A DNA stretch of 64,000 nt from Janthinobacterium tructae (GTDB lineage Bacteria > Pseudomonadota > Gammaproteobacteria > Burkholderiales > Burkholderiaceae_D). Position 1 is the stretch's first letter; each line of letters starts with the position of its first letter. The notes beneath the pieces are model-generated. The model was not told the DNA's origin. It saw nothing but the letters and a program-made list of their open reading frames with translations, and searched no databases. Location: the NCBI RefSeq assembly GCF_006517255.1, contig NZ_CP041185.1:4402001-4466000 (forward strand), written 5' to 3'. Below are positions 8,258 to 16,704 of this stretch, in pieces. The translations under genes were made by a program, and so were the position numbers.

Positions 8258-9808
8258 ATGAAATTCATTCATACCCGCATCGTGGCCCTCAGCCTGGCCA
8301 TGGCCGTCGGCAGCGCCTTTGCCGCGCCCGTCAAGGTCACCATCGACGTGGCCAGGCCCGGTCCCGTGATCAACAAGAACGTGTATGGCCAGTTCGCCGA
8401 GCACCTTGGCACGGGTATCTACGAAGGCATGTGGGTGGGGCCGGACTCGCCGATCCCGAATACCAAGGGCTGGCGCAATGACGTGCTGGGCGCGCTGAAG
8501 CAGTTGCACGTGCCGCTGGTGCGCTGGCCGGGCGGCTGCTTTGCCGATGAATACCACTGGAAGGACGGCATCGGCGCGCGCGAGAAGCGTCCGACCAAGG
8601 TCAACACCAACTGGGGTGGCGTGGAAGAGTCGAACGCCGTCGGCACGCATGAATTCTTCGACCTGGCCGAGCTGCTGGGCGCGCAAACCTATATCAACGG
8701 TAACCTCGGTTCCGGCACGCCGCAGGAAATGTCCGAGTGGCTCGAATACATGACCTCGGACAGCAAGTCGACCCTGGCCGAGCTGCGCCGCAAGAATGGC
8801 CGCGCGCAGCCGTATAAAGTCGATTACTTTGGCATCGGTAACGAAGCCTGGGGGTGCGGCGGCAATATGCGCCCGCAATATTACGCCGACCTGTACAAGC
8901 ACTATCACACCTTCATGAAGACGCCGGAAAGCGCGCGCCCGAAATTCATCGCCAGCGGCGGCAATGACGACGACACCAGCTGGTCCGGTACGCTGAGCCG
9001 CGAAATCAAGCCGAACATGATGGATGCCATCAGTTTCCACTACTACACGGTGCCGACCGGTATCTGGGAAAAGAAGGGCGCGGCCACGGGCTTTGGCGAA
9101 AATGAATGGATTTCCACGCTGAGCCGCACCCTGCGCATCGACAGCTTGATCAAGAACAATCTCGCTGCTATCGACAAGAACGATCCCTCGAAAAAGACGG
9201 GCTTGTACGTCGACGAATGGGGCACCTGGTACGACGTGGAACCGGGCACCAACACGGGCTTCCTGTTCCAGCAAAACAGCTTGCGCGATGCGCTCGTCGC
9301 GGCCCTGAATTTCAATATTTTCCACCAACACGCTGACCGCGTGCGCATGACGAATATCGCGCAAATGGTCAACGTGCTGCAGGCCATGATCATCACGGAC
9401 AAGGACAAATATTTCCTCACGCCCACGTATCACGCGTTTGAAATGTACGTGCCGTTCCAGGACGCCACGGCCCTGCCGGTCGCCATTAGCGGTAATGGCA
9501 AGTACAGCCTGGGCAAGGTCAGCATTCCTGAAGTGAGCGCCTCGGCCGCGCGCGCCAAGGATGGCAAGGTGTATCTGTCGCTGGTCAACACGAACCCGCA
9601 CAAGGCCGTCGACGTCAATGTGGCGCTGGCGGGCAAGCAAGTGGCCAGCGTGACAGGTCGCGTGCTGACCGCCGGCAAGATGGATGCCGTCAACAGCTTT
9701 GCGCAACCGCAAGCCGTGCAGCCGGTGGCGTTCAATGCCAAGGCGCAAGGAGGCAAGCTGACGGTGTCGGTGCCGGCCAAGGCCGTGGTGGTGGTGGCGG
9801 TCGAATAA
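8258..9808 (+). CDS. Secreted alpha-L-arabinofuranosidase, GH51
   Basis: The enzyme releases terminal L-arabinofuranosyl residues from arabinan, arabinoxylan or oligosaccharides. The 516-residue protein begins with a signal peptide (cleavage near AFA-AP, residues 21-24), so it acts in the periplasm or outside. Glu196 in FGIGNEAWGCGG is the acid/base and Glu320 in YVDEWGTWYD the nucleophile, both characteristic of GH51. The ATG at 8258 was chosen because it opens the signal peptide and follows a CAGGAGA ribosome site. It is paired with the following arabinanase. Signal-bearing GH51 enzymes are less usual than cytoplasmic ones. Confidence 0.93.
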   Translation: MKFIHTRIVALSLAMAVGSAFAAPVKVTIDVARPGPVINKNVYGQFAEHLGTGIYEGMWVGPDSPIPNTKGWRNDVLGALKQLHVPLVRWPGGCFADEYHWKDGIGAREKRPTKVNTNWGGVEESNAVGTHEFFDLAELLGAQTYINGNLGSGTPQEMSEWLEYMTSDSKSTLAELRRKNGRAQPYKVDYFGIGNEAWGCGGNMRPQYYADLYKHYHTFMKTPESARPKFIASGGNDDDTSWSGTLSREIKPNMMDAISFHYYTVPTGIWEKKGAATGFGENEWISTLSRTLRIDSLIKNNLAAIDKNDPSKKTGLYVDEWGTWYDVEPGTNTGFLFQQNSLRDALVAALNFNIFHQHADRVRMTNIAQMVNVLQAMIITDKDKYFLTPTYHAFEMYVPFQDATALPVAISGNGKYSLGKVSIPEVSASAARAKDGKVYLSLVNTNPHKAVDVNVALAGKQVASVTGRVLTAGKMDAVNSFAQPQAVQPVAFNAKAQGGKLTVSVPAKAVVVVAVE

Positions 9809-9828
9809 ACCTGCCGATGTTGATGTAT

Positions 9829-9857
9829 CCAGCCGGCCCGCATGACGGGCCGGCTGG
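9829..9857 (+). repeat. Perfect 12-bp intercistronic hairpin between GH51 and GH43
   Basis: CCAGCCGGCCCG (9829-9840) pairs perfectly with CGGGCCGGCTGG (9846-9857) around the loop CATGA. No T-run follows, and the next start codon is 17 bases away. It looks more like an mRNA-stabilising or processing structure than an efficient terminator. Confidence 0.7.
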
Positions 9858-9873
9858 CCATGTGGAGAACACG

Positions 9874-10899
9874 ATGCAATTTTCAACAATGATGGCCTTG
9901 GCGGCCATGCTTGCCTTCAGCCCCGTCCAGGCGGCCCAGGTCAGCGTGCACGACCCCGTGATGGCGAAGGAAGGCGACACGTACTATCTGTACAGCACGG
10001 GCCCCGGCATCACCTTCTACAGCTCGAAAAACATGCGCGACTGGCAGCCGGAAGGGCGCGTGTTCGCGGGCCAGCCGACCTGGGCCAGGACGGCGGCGCC
10101 ATCGTTTGACGACCATATCTGGGCGCCCGACGTGCAATTTCATGACGGTAAGTATTACCTGTACTACTCGGTCTCCGGCTTCGGCAAGAACACGTCCGGC
10201 ATCGGCGTGACTGTCAATACCACCTTGAATCCCCGTTCGCCCGACTACCGCTGGGTCGATCAGGGCATGCTGCTGCAGTCGGTGCCCGAGCGCGACGAGT
10301 GGAACGCCATCGACTCGAACATCATCACCGATGCGGCCGGTACGCCGTGGATGTCGTTCGGCTCGTTCTGGAACGGCATCAAGCTGGTGAAACTCAACAA
10401 AGACTGGACCCGTATTGCGGAACCGCAAGAGTGGCACTCGCTGGCGCGCCGGGCACCGCTGCCGCCACGCGCGGGCGAATTCAAGCCCGCGCCCGAGGAA
10501 ATCGAGGCGCCGTTCATCTTCCAGCGCGGTAACGATTACTTCCTGTTCGTCTCGTGGGGCTTGTGTTGCCAGAAGGAAAAAAGCACGTATCACCTGGCAG
10601 TGGGGCGTTCGAAAAGTGTGACAGGTCCTTACCTGGACAAGAACGGGCGCGACATGGCGCAGGGCGGCGGCACCGTGGTGCTGCAGGGCGACAAGGACTG
10701 GCAAGGCCTGGGCCACAACAGCGCGTACACGTTTGACGGCAAGGATTACCTGGTGCTGCACGCGTATGAGACGGCGGACAATTACTTGCAGAAGCTCAAG
10801 ATCCTGCCCATGACGTGGGACCAGGATGGCTGGCCGCAAGTCGATGCGCGCGATTTGCACCGCTATCAAAGCCGCGAATTGCCTGCTGCCAAACACTAA
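9874..10899 (+). CDS. Secreted GH43 arabinan endo-1,5-alpha-L-arabinosidase
   Basis: This 341-residue enzyme probably cuts the alpha-1,5-arabinan backbone. A signal peptide ends near VQA-AQ (residues 18-22). Catalytic residues fit Asp27 (VHDPVM, base), Asp147 (NAIDSNI, modulator) and Glu211 (EIEAPF, acid). WAPDVQFHDGKYYLYYS and the WGLCCQ segment resemble endo-arabinanases of the family. The ATG at 9874 opens the signal peptide after GTGGAGAAC; the frame stays open further upstream but runs through the hairpin. It ends the operon before the transporter promoter. Confidence 0.88.
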   Translation: MQFSTMMALAAMLAFSPVQAAQVSVHDPVMAKEGDTYYLYSTGPGITFYSSKNMRDWQPEGRVFAGQPTWARTAAPSFDDHIWAPDVQFHDGKYYLYYSVSGFGKNTSGIGVTVNTTLNPRSPDYRWVDQGMLLQSVPERDEWNAIDSNIITDAAGTPWMSFGSFWNGIKLVKLNKDWTRIAEPQEWHSLARRAPLPPRAGEFKPAPEEIEAPFIFQRGNDYFLFVSWGLCCQKEKSTYHLAVGRSKSVTGPYLDKNGRDMAQGGGTVVLQGDKDWQGLGHNSAYTFDGKDYLVLHAYETADNYLQKLKILPMTWDQDGWPQVDARDLHRYQSRELPAAKH

Positions 10900-10924
10900 G
10901 GGGCCAGGAGCGGTGTGCCAGGCG

Positions 10925-10990
10925 ATACGCAAATCGGTATCGCAAGCGAAAAAGAATTGATTGGATGGCTATGTTGCTTTCTCCTACCAT
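10925..10990 (+). promoter_or_regulatory. LysR-type operator and promoter of the YtfQ-like transporter operon
   Basis: The dyad ATAC-N8-GTAT (10925-10940, within GCGATAC-N8-GTATCGC) is followed by TTGGAT (10961-10966) and, 18 bases later, TACCAT (10985-10990). ATTGATTGGA occupies the same position as in the arabonate promoter. The shared geometry indicates one regulator, probably the LysR protein encoded at 16705. Confidence 0.7.
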
Positions 10991-11057
10991 GGGTTCATAA
11001 AAAACCGCCCATCCGGCATCCGGCTGTGATGGTATTCCAAAAAAACTGGAGACAAGA

Positions 11058-12032
11058 ATGACATTGACACGCCGCACCCTCCTCGCCAGCGCCATGCTGC
11101 TGGCCTTTTCCGCCACCACCTTCGCTACCTCGTCCGCCTTCGCCGCCAAGCCCCTCGTCATGGGTTTTTCGCAGGTAGGCGCCGAGAGCGAATGGCGCAC
11201 CGCCAATACCGTTTCCATCAAGGATGCCGCCAAGAAAGATGGCGTCACCCTGAAATTTGCCGATGCGCAGCAAAAGCAGGAAAACCAGGTCAAGGCCCTG
11301 CGCTCGTTCATCGCGCAAAAAGTCGACGTGATCGCCTTTTCGCCGGTTGTCGAATCGGGCTGGGATACCGTTCTGCGCGAAGCCAAGGCCGCCAAGATCC
11401 CCGTCATCCTGACGGACCGCGCCGTCAACGTGGCCGACAAATCGCTGTACGTGACCTTCATCGGTTCCGACTTCGTGGAAGAGGGCCGCCGCGCGGGCCA
11501 ATGGCTGCTCGAGCACGCCAAGAAAACCCCGGACGCCACCTTGAACATCGTCGAGCTGCAAGGCACGGTCGGTTCCGCGCCGGCCATCGACCGCAAGGAA
11601 GGCTTCCAGGAAGTCATCGGCAAGAATCCGAAGCTGAAGATCATCCGTTCGCAAACGGGCGACTTTACGCGCGCCAAGGGCAAGGAAGTGATGGAAGCGT
11701 TCCTGAAAGCCGAAGGCAAGAAGATCAACGTGCTGTACGCGCACAATGACGACATGGCCATCGGCGCCATCCAGGCCATCGAAGAGGCGGGCATGAAGCC
11801 GGGCAAGGACATCATCATCATCTCCATCGATGGCGTGAAAGGCGCGTTCGAGGCCATGATCGCCGGCAAGCTGAACGTCACCGTGGAATGCAGCCCGCTG
11901 CTGGGCCCGCAATTGATGTCCATCGCCCGCGATGTGGTGGCCGGTAAACCCGTGCCGGCGCGCATCACGACGGTGGAAGGCGTGTTCCCTGCCGAGGTGG
12001 CCGCCAAGGAATTTCCGAACCGTAAGTACTAA
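11058..12032 (+). CDS. ytfQ: Sugar ABC transporter substrate-binding protein, YtfQ-like
   Basis: This periplasmic binding protein of 324 residues has a signal peptide (MTLTRRTLLAS to SAFAAKP, cleavage near residue 31). It shows the type I binding fold with the YtfQ-like motifs MGFSQVGAESEWR and ISIDGVKGAFEAM. E. coli YtfQ binds galactofuranose; the closely related gene order in arabinose loci suggests L-arabinofuranose, arabinose or short arabinosides here. A GGAGA ribosome site precedes the ATG. It is the first gene after the operator-bearing promoter. Confidence 0.88.
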   Translation: MTLTRRTLLASAMLLAFSATTFATSSAFAAKPLVMGFSQVGAESEWRTANTVSIKDAAKKDGVTLKFADAQQKQENQVKALRSFIAQKVDVIAFSPVVESGWDTVLREAKAAKIPVILTDRAVNVADKSLYVTFIGSDFVEEGRRAGQWLLEHAKKTPDATLNIVELQGTVGSAPAIDRKEGFQEVIGKNPKLKIIRSQTGDFTRAKGKEVMEAFLKAEGKKINVLYAHNDDMAIGAIQAIEEAGMKPGKDIIIISIDGVKGAFEAMIAGKLNVTVECSPLLGPQLMSIARDVVAGKPVPARITTVEGVFPAEVAAKEFPNRKY

Positions 12033-12041
12033 GCTTGCCGC

Positions 12042-13583
12042 ATGATGAAGACGCAAGCGCATCACATGGCCGCGCCAGCTCCCTTGCTGGAGTTGCGCGG
12101 CATCAGTAAAGCCTTCCCCGGCGTCAAAGCCCTCAGCGACGTTGCCCTGCGCCTGTATCCGGGCGAAGTGCACACGCTGATGGGGCAAAACGGCGCCGGA
12201 AAGTCGACCCTGATCAAGGTGCTGACGGGCGTCTACACGCCCGACAGCGGCCAGATTTTGCTTGACGGCAAAGCCATCGCCCCCGCGTCCACGTCGGACG
12301 CGCAGGCGCTCGGCATCAGCACCGTGTACCAGGAAGTCAATCTGTGCCCGAACCTGTCGGTGGCGGAAAACATTTTTATCGGCCGCTACCCGCGCCGCTT
12401 TGGCATCATCGATTGGCGTGCCATGCAGCAGCAAGCGCGTGCCTTGCTGCTGCAATTGCAGATCGATATCGATGTCACGGCGCAACTGTCCAGCTTTCCA
12501 TTGGCCATCCAGCAAATGGTGGCCATCTCGCGCGCGCTGAATATTTCGGCCCGCGTGCTGATCCTCGACGAACCCACGTCCAGCCTCGATGAGGCGGAAG
12601 TCAATCTGCTGTTTTCCGTACTGCGCCGCCTGCGCGAGCAGGGCATGGCGATCCTGTTCGTCACCCATTTTCTCGACCAGACCTATGCCATCTCCGACCG
12701 CATTACGGTCATGCGCAACGGCGAGCGCGAGGGGGAATATGCGTGCAGCGAGCTGTCGCGCCTGGCGCTGGTGAACAAGATGATCGGTGTGGCGGCTGAC
12801 ACCGTTGCGCAAGAGCTTGATCTGGCGCAAGACGCGGACGCCGCCAGCTTTGGTCCGACTGTGCTCGAAGCGCAGGGACTGGGCCGCAAGGGCGCCTTGC
12901 TGCCCATGGATTTCCACATCCGCCAGGGTGAATTGCTGGGCCTGGCCGGTTTGCTGGGGTCGGGCCGCACGGAACTGGCGCGCTTGCTGTTCGGCGCCGA
13001 CAAGGCCGACTCGGGCAGCATCAGCATGCAGGGCCAGCCGCGCCAGTTCCACGTGCCGCGCGACGCGATTGCGCGCGATATCGGCTTCTGCTCGGAAGAC
13101 CGCAAGCACGAGGGCGCGATCCTGTCGCTGTCCGTGCGCGAAAACATCATCCTGGCCTTGCAGGCCCGCACGGGCTTGCTGCGCGCCATTCCGTTCAAGC
13201 GCCAGCAGGCGCTGGCCGACGAGTATGTGAAAGCGCTCGGCATCAAGACGGCCAGCATCGAAACGCCCATCGGCAGCTTGTCGGGCGGCAATCAGCAAAA
13301 GGCCTTGCTGGCGCGCTGGCTGGTGACCTCGCCCGCCATGCTGATCCTCGATGAGCCCACGCGCGGCATCGATGTGCGTGCCAAGCAGGAAATCATGAGT
13401 TATGTCAGCAAGCTGTGCCGCAAGGGCATGGCCATCCTGTTCATCTCGTCCGAACTGCCGGAAGTGCTGCGCTGCAGCGACCGTATCGTCGTCATGCGCG
13501 ACCGCAAGGCCTGCGGCGACTATGCGCGCGGCGAGCTGGACGACAGTTCCGTGCTGCAAGTGATCGCCGGAGACGCCACATGA
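12042..13583 (+). CDS. ytfR: Sugar ABC transporter ATPase (two-domain), YtfR-like
   Basis: This 513-residue cytoplasmic ATPase has tandem ABC domains. Domain one carries the Walker A GQNGAGKST (about residues 47-55) and LILDEPTSSLDE. Domain two has a degenerate P-loop GLLGSGRTE but an intact signature LSGGNQQK and LILDEPTRGID. Such asymmetric pairs are standard for CUT2 sugar importers. The signature in domain one is degenerate (FPLAIQQM), as in YtfR. An in-frame ATG at 12066 is an alternative start. Its stop overlaps the following permease start (ATGA). Confidence 0.92.
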   Translation: MMKTQAHHMAAPAPLLELRGISKAFPGVKALSDVALRLYPGEVHTLMGQNGAGKSTLIKVLTGVYTPDSGQILLDGKAIAPASTSDAQALGISTVYQEVNLCPNLSVAENIFIGRYPRRFGIIDWRAMQQQARALLLQLQIDIDVTAQLSSFPLAIQQMVAISRALNISARVLILDEPTSSLDEAEVNLLFSVLRRLREQGMAILFVTHFLDQTYAISDRITVMRNGEREGEYACSELSRLALVNKMIGVAADTVAQELDLAQDADAASFGPTVLEAQGLGRKGALLPMDFHIRQGELLGLAGLLGSGRTELARLLFGADKADSGSISMQGQPRQFHVPRDAIARDIGFCSEDRKHEGAILSLSVRENIILALQARTGLLRAIPFKRQQALADEYVKALGIKTASIETPIGSLSGGNQQKALLARWLVTSPAMLILDEPTRGIDVRAKQEIMSYVSKLCRKGMAILFISSELPEVLRCSDRIVVMRDRKACGDYARGELDDSSVLQVIAGDAT

Positions 13584-14662
13584 GTTTATCCACGCCATCG
13601 GACGCGCCACTGGCGCGTCCGGCTTCCCTTACGAATGCTTCCATGTTGCAGAGTGTCTTGCATCACCCCCTGAGCCGGCCCCTGGCCGCGTTATTGCTGC
13701 TGTTGCTGGTCGACTTCTTCGCCATCCCCGGCTTTTTCCATCTGGAAATCCGCGACGGCCACCTGTACGGCAGCGTGATCGACATCGTCAACCGCGCCGC
13801 ACCGCTGATGCTGGCGGCGCTGGGCATGACCCTGGTGATCGCCACGCGCGGCATCGATATTTCCGTGGGCGCCGTCGTGGCCCTGTCCGGCACCGTGGCC
13901 GCCATGCTGATCGGCGGCACCATGGTGATGGACAACGGCGTGCCGACCTACGTGAGCAATATCCCCATGGGCTGGGCCCTGGCGGCCGCCCTGGGCGCGG
14001 CCCTGCTGTGCGGCGCCTGGAATGGCGTGCTGGTGGCCGGTCTTGGCTTGCAGCCCATCGTCGCCACCCTGATCCTGATGGTGGCGGGGCGCGGCCTGGC
14101 GCAACTGCTGACGGATGGACAGATCGTCACCGTCTACTATCAGCCGTACTTTTTCATCGGCAGCGGCTACCTGTTCGGCTTGCCCTTTTCCCTGTTCCTC
14201 GTCGCGGCCGTTTTCCTCATCACGGCCGTGCTGATGCGGAAAACCGCTTTGGGCCTGTTCATCCAGACCGTCGGCATCAACCCCGTCGCCGCGCGCCTGG
14301 CCGGCATCAGGACGGCGACATTGATCTTTTTCGTCTACGTGTTTTGCGCCGCCTGCGCGGGCTTGTCGGGGCTGATGATCAGCTCGAACATCAAGAGCGC
14401 CGACGCGAACAACGCGGGCCTGATGCTGGAACTGGACGCCATCCTGGCCGTCACTCTGGGCGGCACGTCCCTGGCGGGCGGCAAGTTCAGTCTCGTGGGC
14501 AGCATGATAGGCGCGCTCATCATCCAGACCCTGACCTACACGATTTATTCGCTGGGCGTGCCGCCCGAGGTGAACATGGTCGTCAAGTCGGTCGTCGTCT
14601 TCCTCGTCTGCCTGTCGCAATCGTCGGAGTTCAAGCAATTGCTGCATCGGAGAAAAGCATGA
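13580..14662 (+). CDS. ytfT: Sugar ABC transporter permease, YtfT-like
   Basis: This inner-membrane permease of the RbsC/AraH family has 360 residues and about eight to ten hydrophobic helices. The family signature ALGMTLVIATRGIDISVGAVVALSG is present. The ATG at 13580 overlaps the ATPase stop, and the gene in turn overlaps the next permease, so the three are translationally coupled. It pairs with the second permease as a heterodimer, as in E. coli YtfT-YjfF. Confidence 0.9.
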   Translation: MSLSTPSDAPLARPASLTNASMLQSVLHHPLSRPLAALLLLLLVDFFAIPGFFHLEIRDGHLYGSVIDIVNRAAPLMLAALGMTLVIATRGIDISVGAVVALSGTVAAMLIGGTMVMDNGVPTYVSNIPMGWALAAALGAALLCGAWNGVLVAGLGLQPIVATLILMVAGRGLAQLLTDGQIVTVYYQPYFFIGSGYLFGLPFSLFLVAAVFLITAVLMRKTALGLFIQTVGINPVAARLAGIRTATLIFFVYVFCAACAGLSGLMISSNIKSADANNAGLMLELDAILAVTLGGTSLAGGKFSLVGSMIGALIIQTLTYTIYSLGVPPEVNMVVKSVVVFLVCLSQSSEFKQLLHRRKA

Positions 14663-15633
14663 AGGGCTTGCTGCACACCCCGTATTTCACCTCGCTCGTC
14701 ACCGTCCTGCTGCTGGTGGCGATGCTGGGCCTGGGTGGCGCCGCCTACCCGGGCCTGCTGTCGACGCAGGTCATTTTTAACCTGTTGATTGATAACGCCT
14801 TTTTGCTGGTGATCGCCGTCGGCATGACCTTTGTGATTGTTTCCGGCGGCATCGATTTGTCCGTCGGGTCCGTGCTGGCCCTGTCGACCATGATCGCCGC
14901 CTGGCTGCTGAACGTGGCGCACTGGCCGCCGCTGCTGGTGATCGCCAGCGTGCTGGCGCTGGGCACCGTGTTTGGCGCCGGCATGGGCGCGCTGATCCAT
15001 TATTTCAAATTGCAGCCCTTTATCGTCACCCTGGCCGGCATGTTTCTGGCGCGCGGGCTGTGCTACTTGATCAGCATCAATTCCATCACCATCACCGACC
15101 CGCTGTTCGTGGCCATGTCGCAGACGCAACTGCAATTTCTCGGTGGTTTTGTCTCGCCCGGCGTCGTGATCGCCGTGGTCACCTTGCTTTTGGCTATCTG
15201 GCTGGCGCATGCCACGCCGTTCGGCCGCGCCGTGTATGCTATCGGCGGCAATGAACAGTCGGCCCTGATGATGGGCTTGCCTGTCGGCCGCACCAAGGTT
15301 TTCATTTACGCCTTCAGCGGCTTTTGCGCTTCGCTCGGCGGCGTGCTGTTTTCGTTCTACATGCTGTCCGGCTATGGCTTGCATGCGCAAGGTACGGAAC
15401 TGGACGCGATCGCCGCCGTCGTCATCGGCGGCACCCTGCTCAGCGGCGGCTATGGCTATGTGGCCGGTGCTTTGTCCGGCGTGCTGGTGCTCGGTACCAT
15501 CCAGACCCTGATCGCCTTTGACGGCACGCTCAGCTCGTGGTGGACCAAAATCGTCATCGGCGGCTTGCTGTTTGTCTTTTGCGTCGTGCAAAGACTGATG
15601 GCCATGGGCCAGAAACATACCAACGGGAGTTAA
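14659..15633 (+). CDS. yjfF: Sugar ABC transporter permease, YjfF-like
   Basis: This second inner-membrane permease has 324 residues and the motif [20 protein letters not shown]. It probably forms the heterodimeric channel with the preceding permease. The ATG at 14659 overlaps the upstream TGA (ATGA) and follows GGAGAAAAGC; the frame stays open long before it, in the shadow of the previous gene. Two different permeases in one CUT2 operon are typical of the YtfT-YjfF system and distinguish it from the single-permease transporter at 30181. Confidence 0.9.
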   Translation: MKGLLHTPYFTSLVTVLLLVAMLGLGGAAYPGLLSTQVIFNLLIDNAFLLVIAVGMTFVIVSGGIDLSVGSVLALSTMIAAWLLNVAHWPPLLVIASVLALGTVFGAGMGALIHYFKLQPFIVTLAGMFLARGLCYLISINSITITDPLFVAMSQTQLQFLGGFVSPGVVIAVVTLLLAIWLAHATPFGRAVYAIGGNEQSALMMGLPVGRTKVFIYAFSGFCASLGGVLFSFYMLSGYGLHAQGTELDAIAAVVIGGTLLSGGYGYVAGALSGVLVLGTIQTLIAFDGTLSSWWTKIVIGGLLFVFCVVQRLMAMGQKHTNGS

Positions 15634-15636
15634 TTG

Positions 15637-16611
15637 ATGTTGAAGCAGAATAAACGTGCCGCAGCCATCGGCATGGCGGCGGTGCTCGCCTGTATTGCAG
15701 TCAATGCGCCGGCGGCCAACCCCATCGTCAAGGATATCTACACGGGCGATCCGGCCGCGCTGGTCGACAATGGCAGGGTGTATTTGTACGTCGGCCACGA
15801 TGAAGCGAGCGCTACCGACACGGATTACCGCATGAATGAGTGGCGCGTGTATTCCTCGTGCGACATGGCCAACTGGACGGACCACGGCTCGCCCGTGCGC
15901 TTTTCCACGTTTGCCTGGGCCGGCAAGGATGCGTGGGCCGGCGACATCGTCAAGCGTGGCAGCAAGTATTATTTTTACTCGACCGTCGACCACAAGACCA
16001 TCCCCGGCAAGGCCATCGGCGTGGCCGTGTCCGACAGCCCGACCGGGCCGTTCGTCGACGCGCGCGGCAGCGCCCTGATCACGAACGACATGACGCAACA
16101 GACGGCGATTCCATGGGACGACATCGACCCGGCCGTTTTCATCGATACGGATGGCCAGGCCTACATTTATTGGGGCAACACGGTCCTGAAATACGCCAAG
16201 CTGAAAGCCAACATGATGGAGCTCGATGGCCCGATATTGACCTTCGGCATGGATGCGTTCACGGAAGCGGCGTATATGCACCAGCATGCGGGCACGTATT
16301 ACTTGTCGTACTCGCGCAACTTCCCCGAAGAAACGGCGTACTCGACGGGGCCGACGCCCACGGGGCCGTGGCATTTCCGCGGCGCCATCATGGACAAGAA
16401 TGCCGTGGTGAAAACCATCCACCAGGCCATCATCGAATTTAACGGCAAGTCCTACATCTTCTATCACAACGACAAGTTGCCCGGCGGCGGAGAATACCGG
16501 CGCTCCGTGGCTGTGGAAGAGCTGAAATACAAGCCCGATGGCACGATCGAATTCATCCATCAAACGGCTGGCCCGGCAGCCAACCCCAGCGCTGCCTGCA
16601 AGGCATTGTGA
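15637..16611 (+). CDS. Exported GH43-family glycosidase
   Basis: This 324-residue protein has a signal peptide ending near APA-AN (residues 25-28). Probable catalytic residues are Asp38 (YTGDPA), Asp164 (DDIDPAVF) and Glu210 (AFTEAAYM), which fits GH43. It lies 3 bases after the transporter genes and behind GGGAG, so it is co-expressed with uptake. It probably trims arabinose from oligosaccharides at the cell surface or in the periplasm. A TTG three bases upstream is a less likely start. It differs clearly from the other two GH43 proteins here, so its bond specificity may differ too. Confidence 0.86.
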   Translation: MLKQNKRAAAIGMAAVLACIAVNAPAANPIVKDIYTGDPAALVDNGRVYLYVGHDEASATDTDYRMNEWRVYSSCDMANWTDHGSPVRFSTFAWAGKDAWAGDIVKRGSKYYFYSTVDHKTIPGKAIGVAVSDSPTGPFVDARGSALITNDMTQQTAIPWDDIDPAVFIDTDGQAYIYWGNTVLKYAKLKANMMELDGPILTFGMDAFTEAAYMHQHAGTYYLSYSRNFPEETAYSTGPTPTGPWHFRGAIMDKNAVVKTIHQAIIEFNGKSYIFYHNDKLPGGGEYRRSVAVEELKYKPDGTIEFIHQTAGPAANPSAACKAL

Positions 16612-16679
16612 ACGCAGTTTGACGACGCTCAAAAAGGAGACACACCGATATCTGGAATATCGATATTGAGTTAAAACTG

Positions 16680-16695
16680 ATATCGATCATGATAT
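16680..16695. promoter_or_regulatory. LysR-type dyad in front of the LysR gene
   Basis: ATAT-CGATCATG-ATAT matches the ATAY-N8-RTAT dyads of the two catabolic promoters. It ends 9 bases before the regulator start codon. Further CGATAT/ATATCG half sites lie at 16646-16666. The position suggests autoregulation. Confidence 0.6.
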
Positions 16696-16704
16696 GATTT
16701 ATTC

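Noticed and set aside
10995..13610. 871-codon minus-strand open frame opposite the YtfQ/YtfR genes
   Set aside because: It spans two clear ABC transporter genes on the plus strand. The translation is low-complexity Gln/Arg/His-rich without domains.
14545..16632. 695-codon minus-strand open frame opposite permease and GH43 genes
   Set aside because: It crosses three intact plus-strand genes with coupled starts and stops and shows no protein family features.
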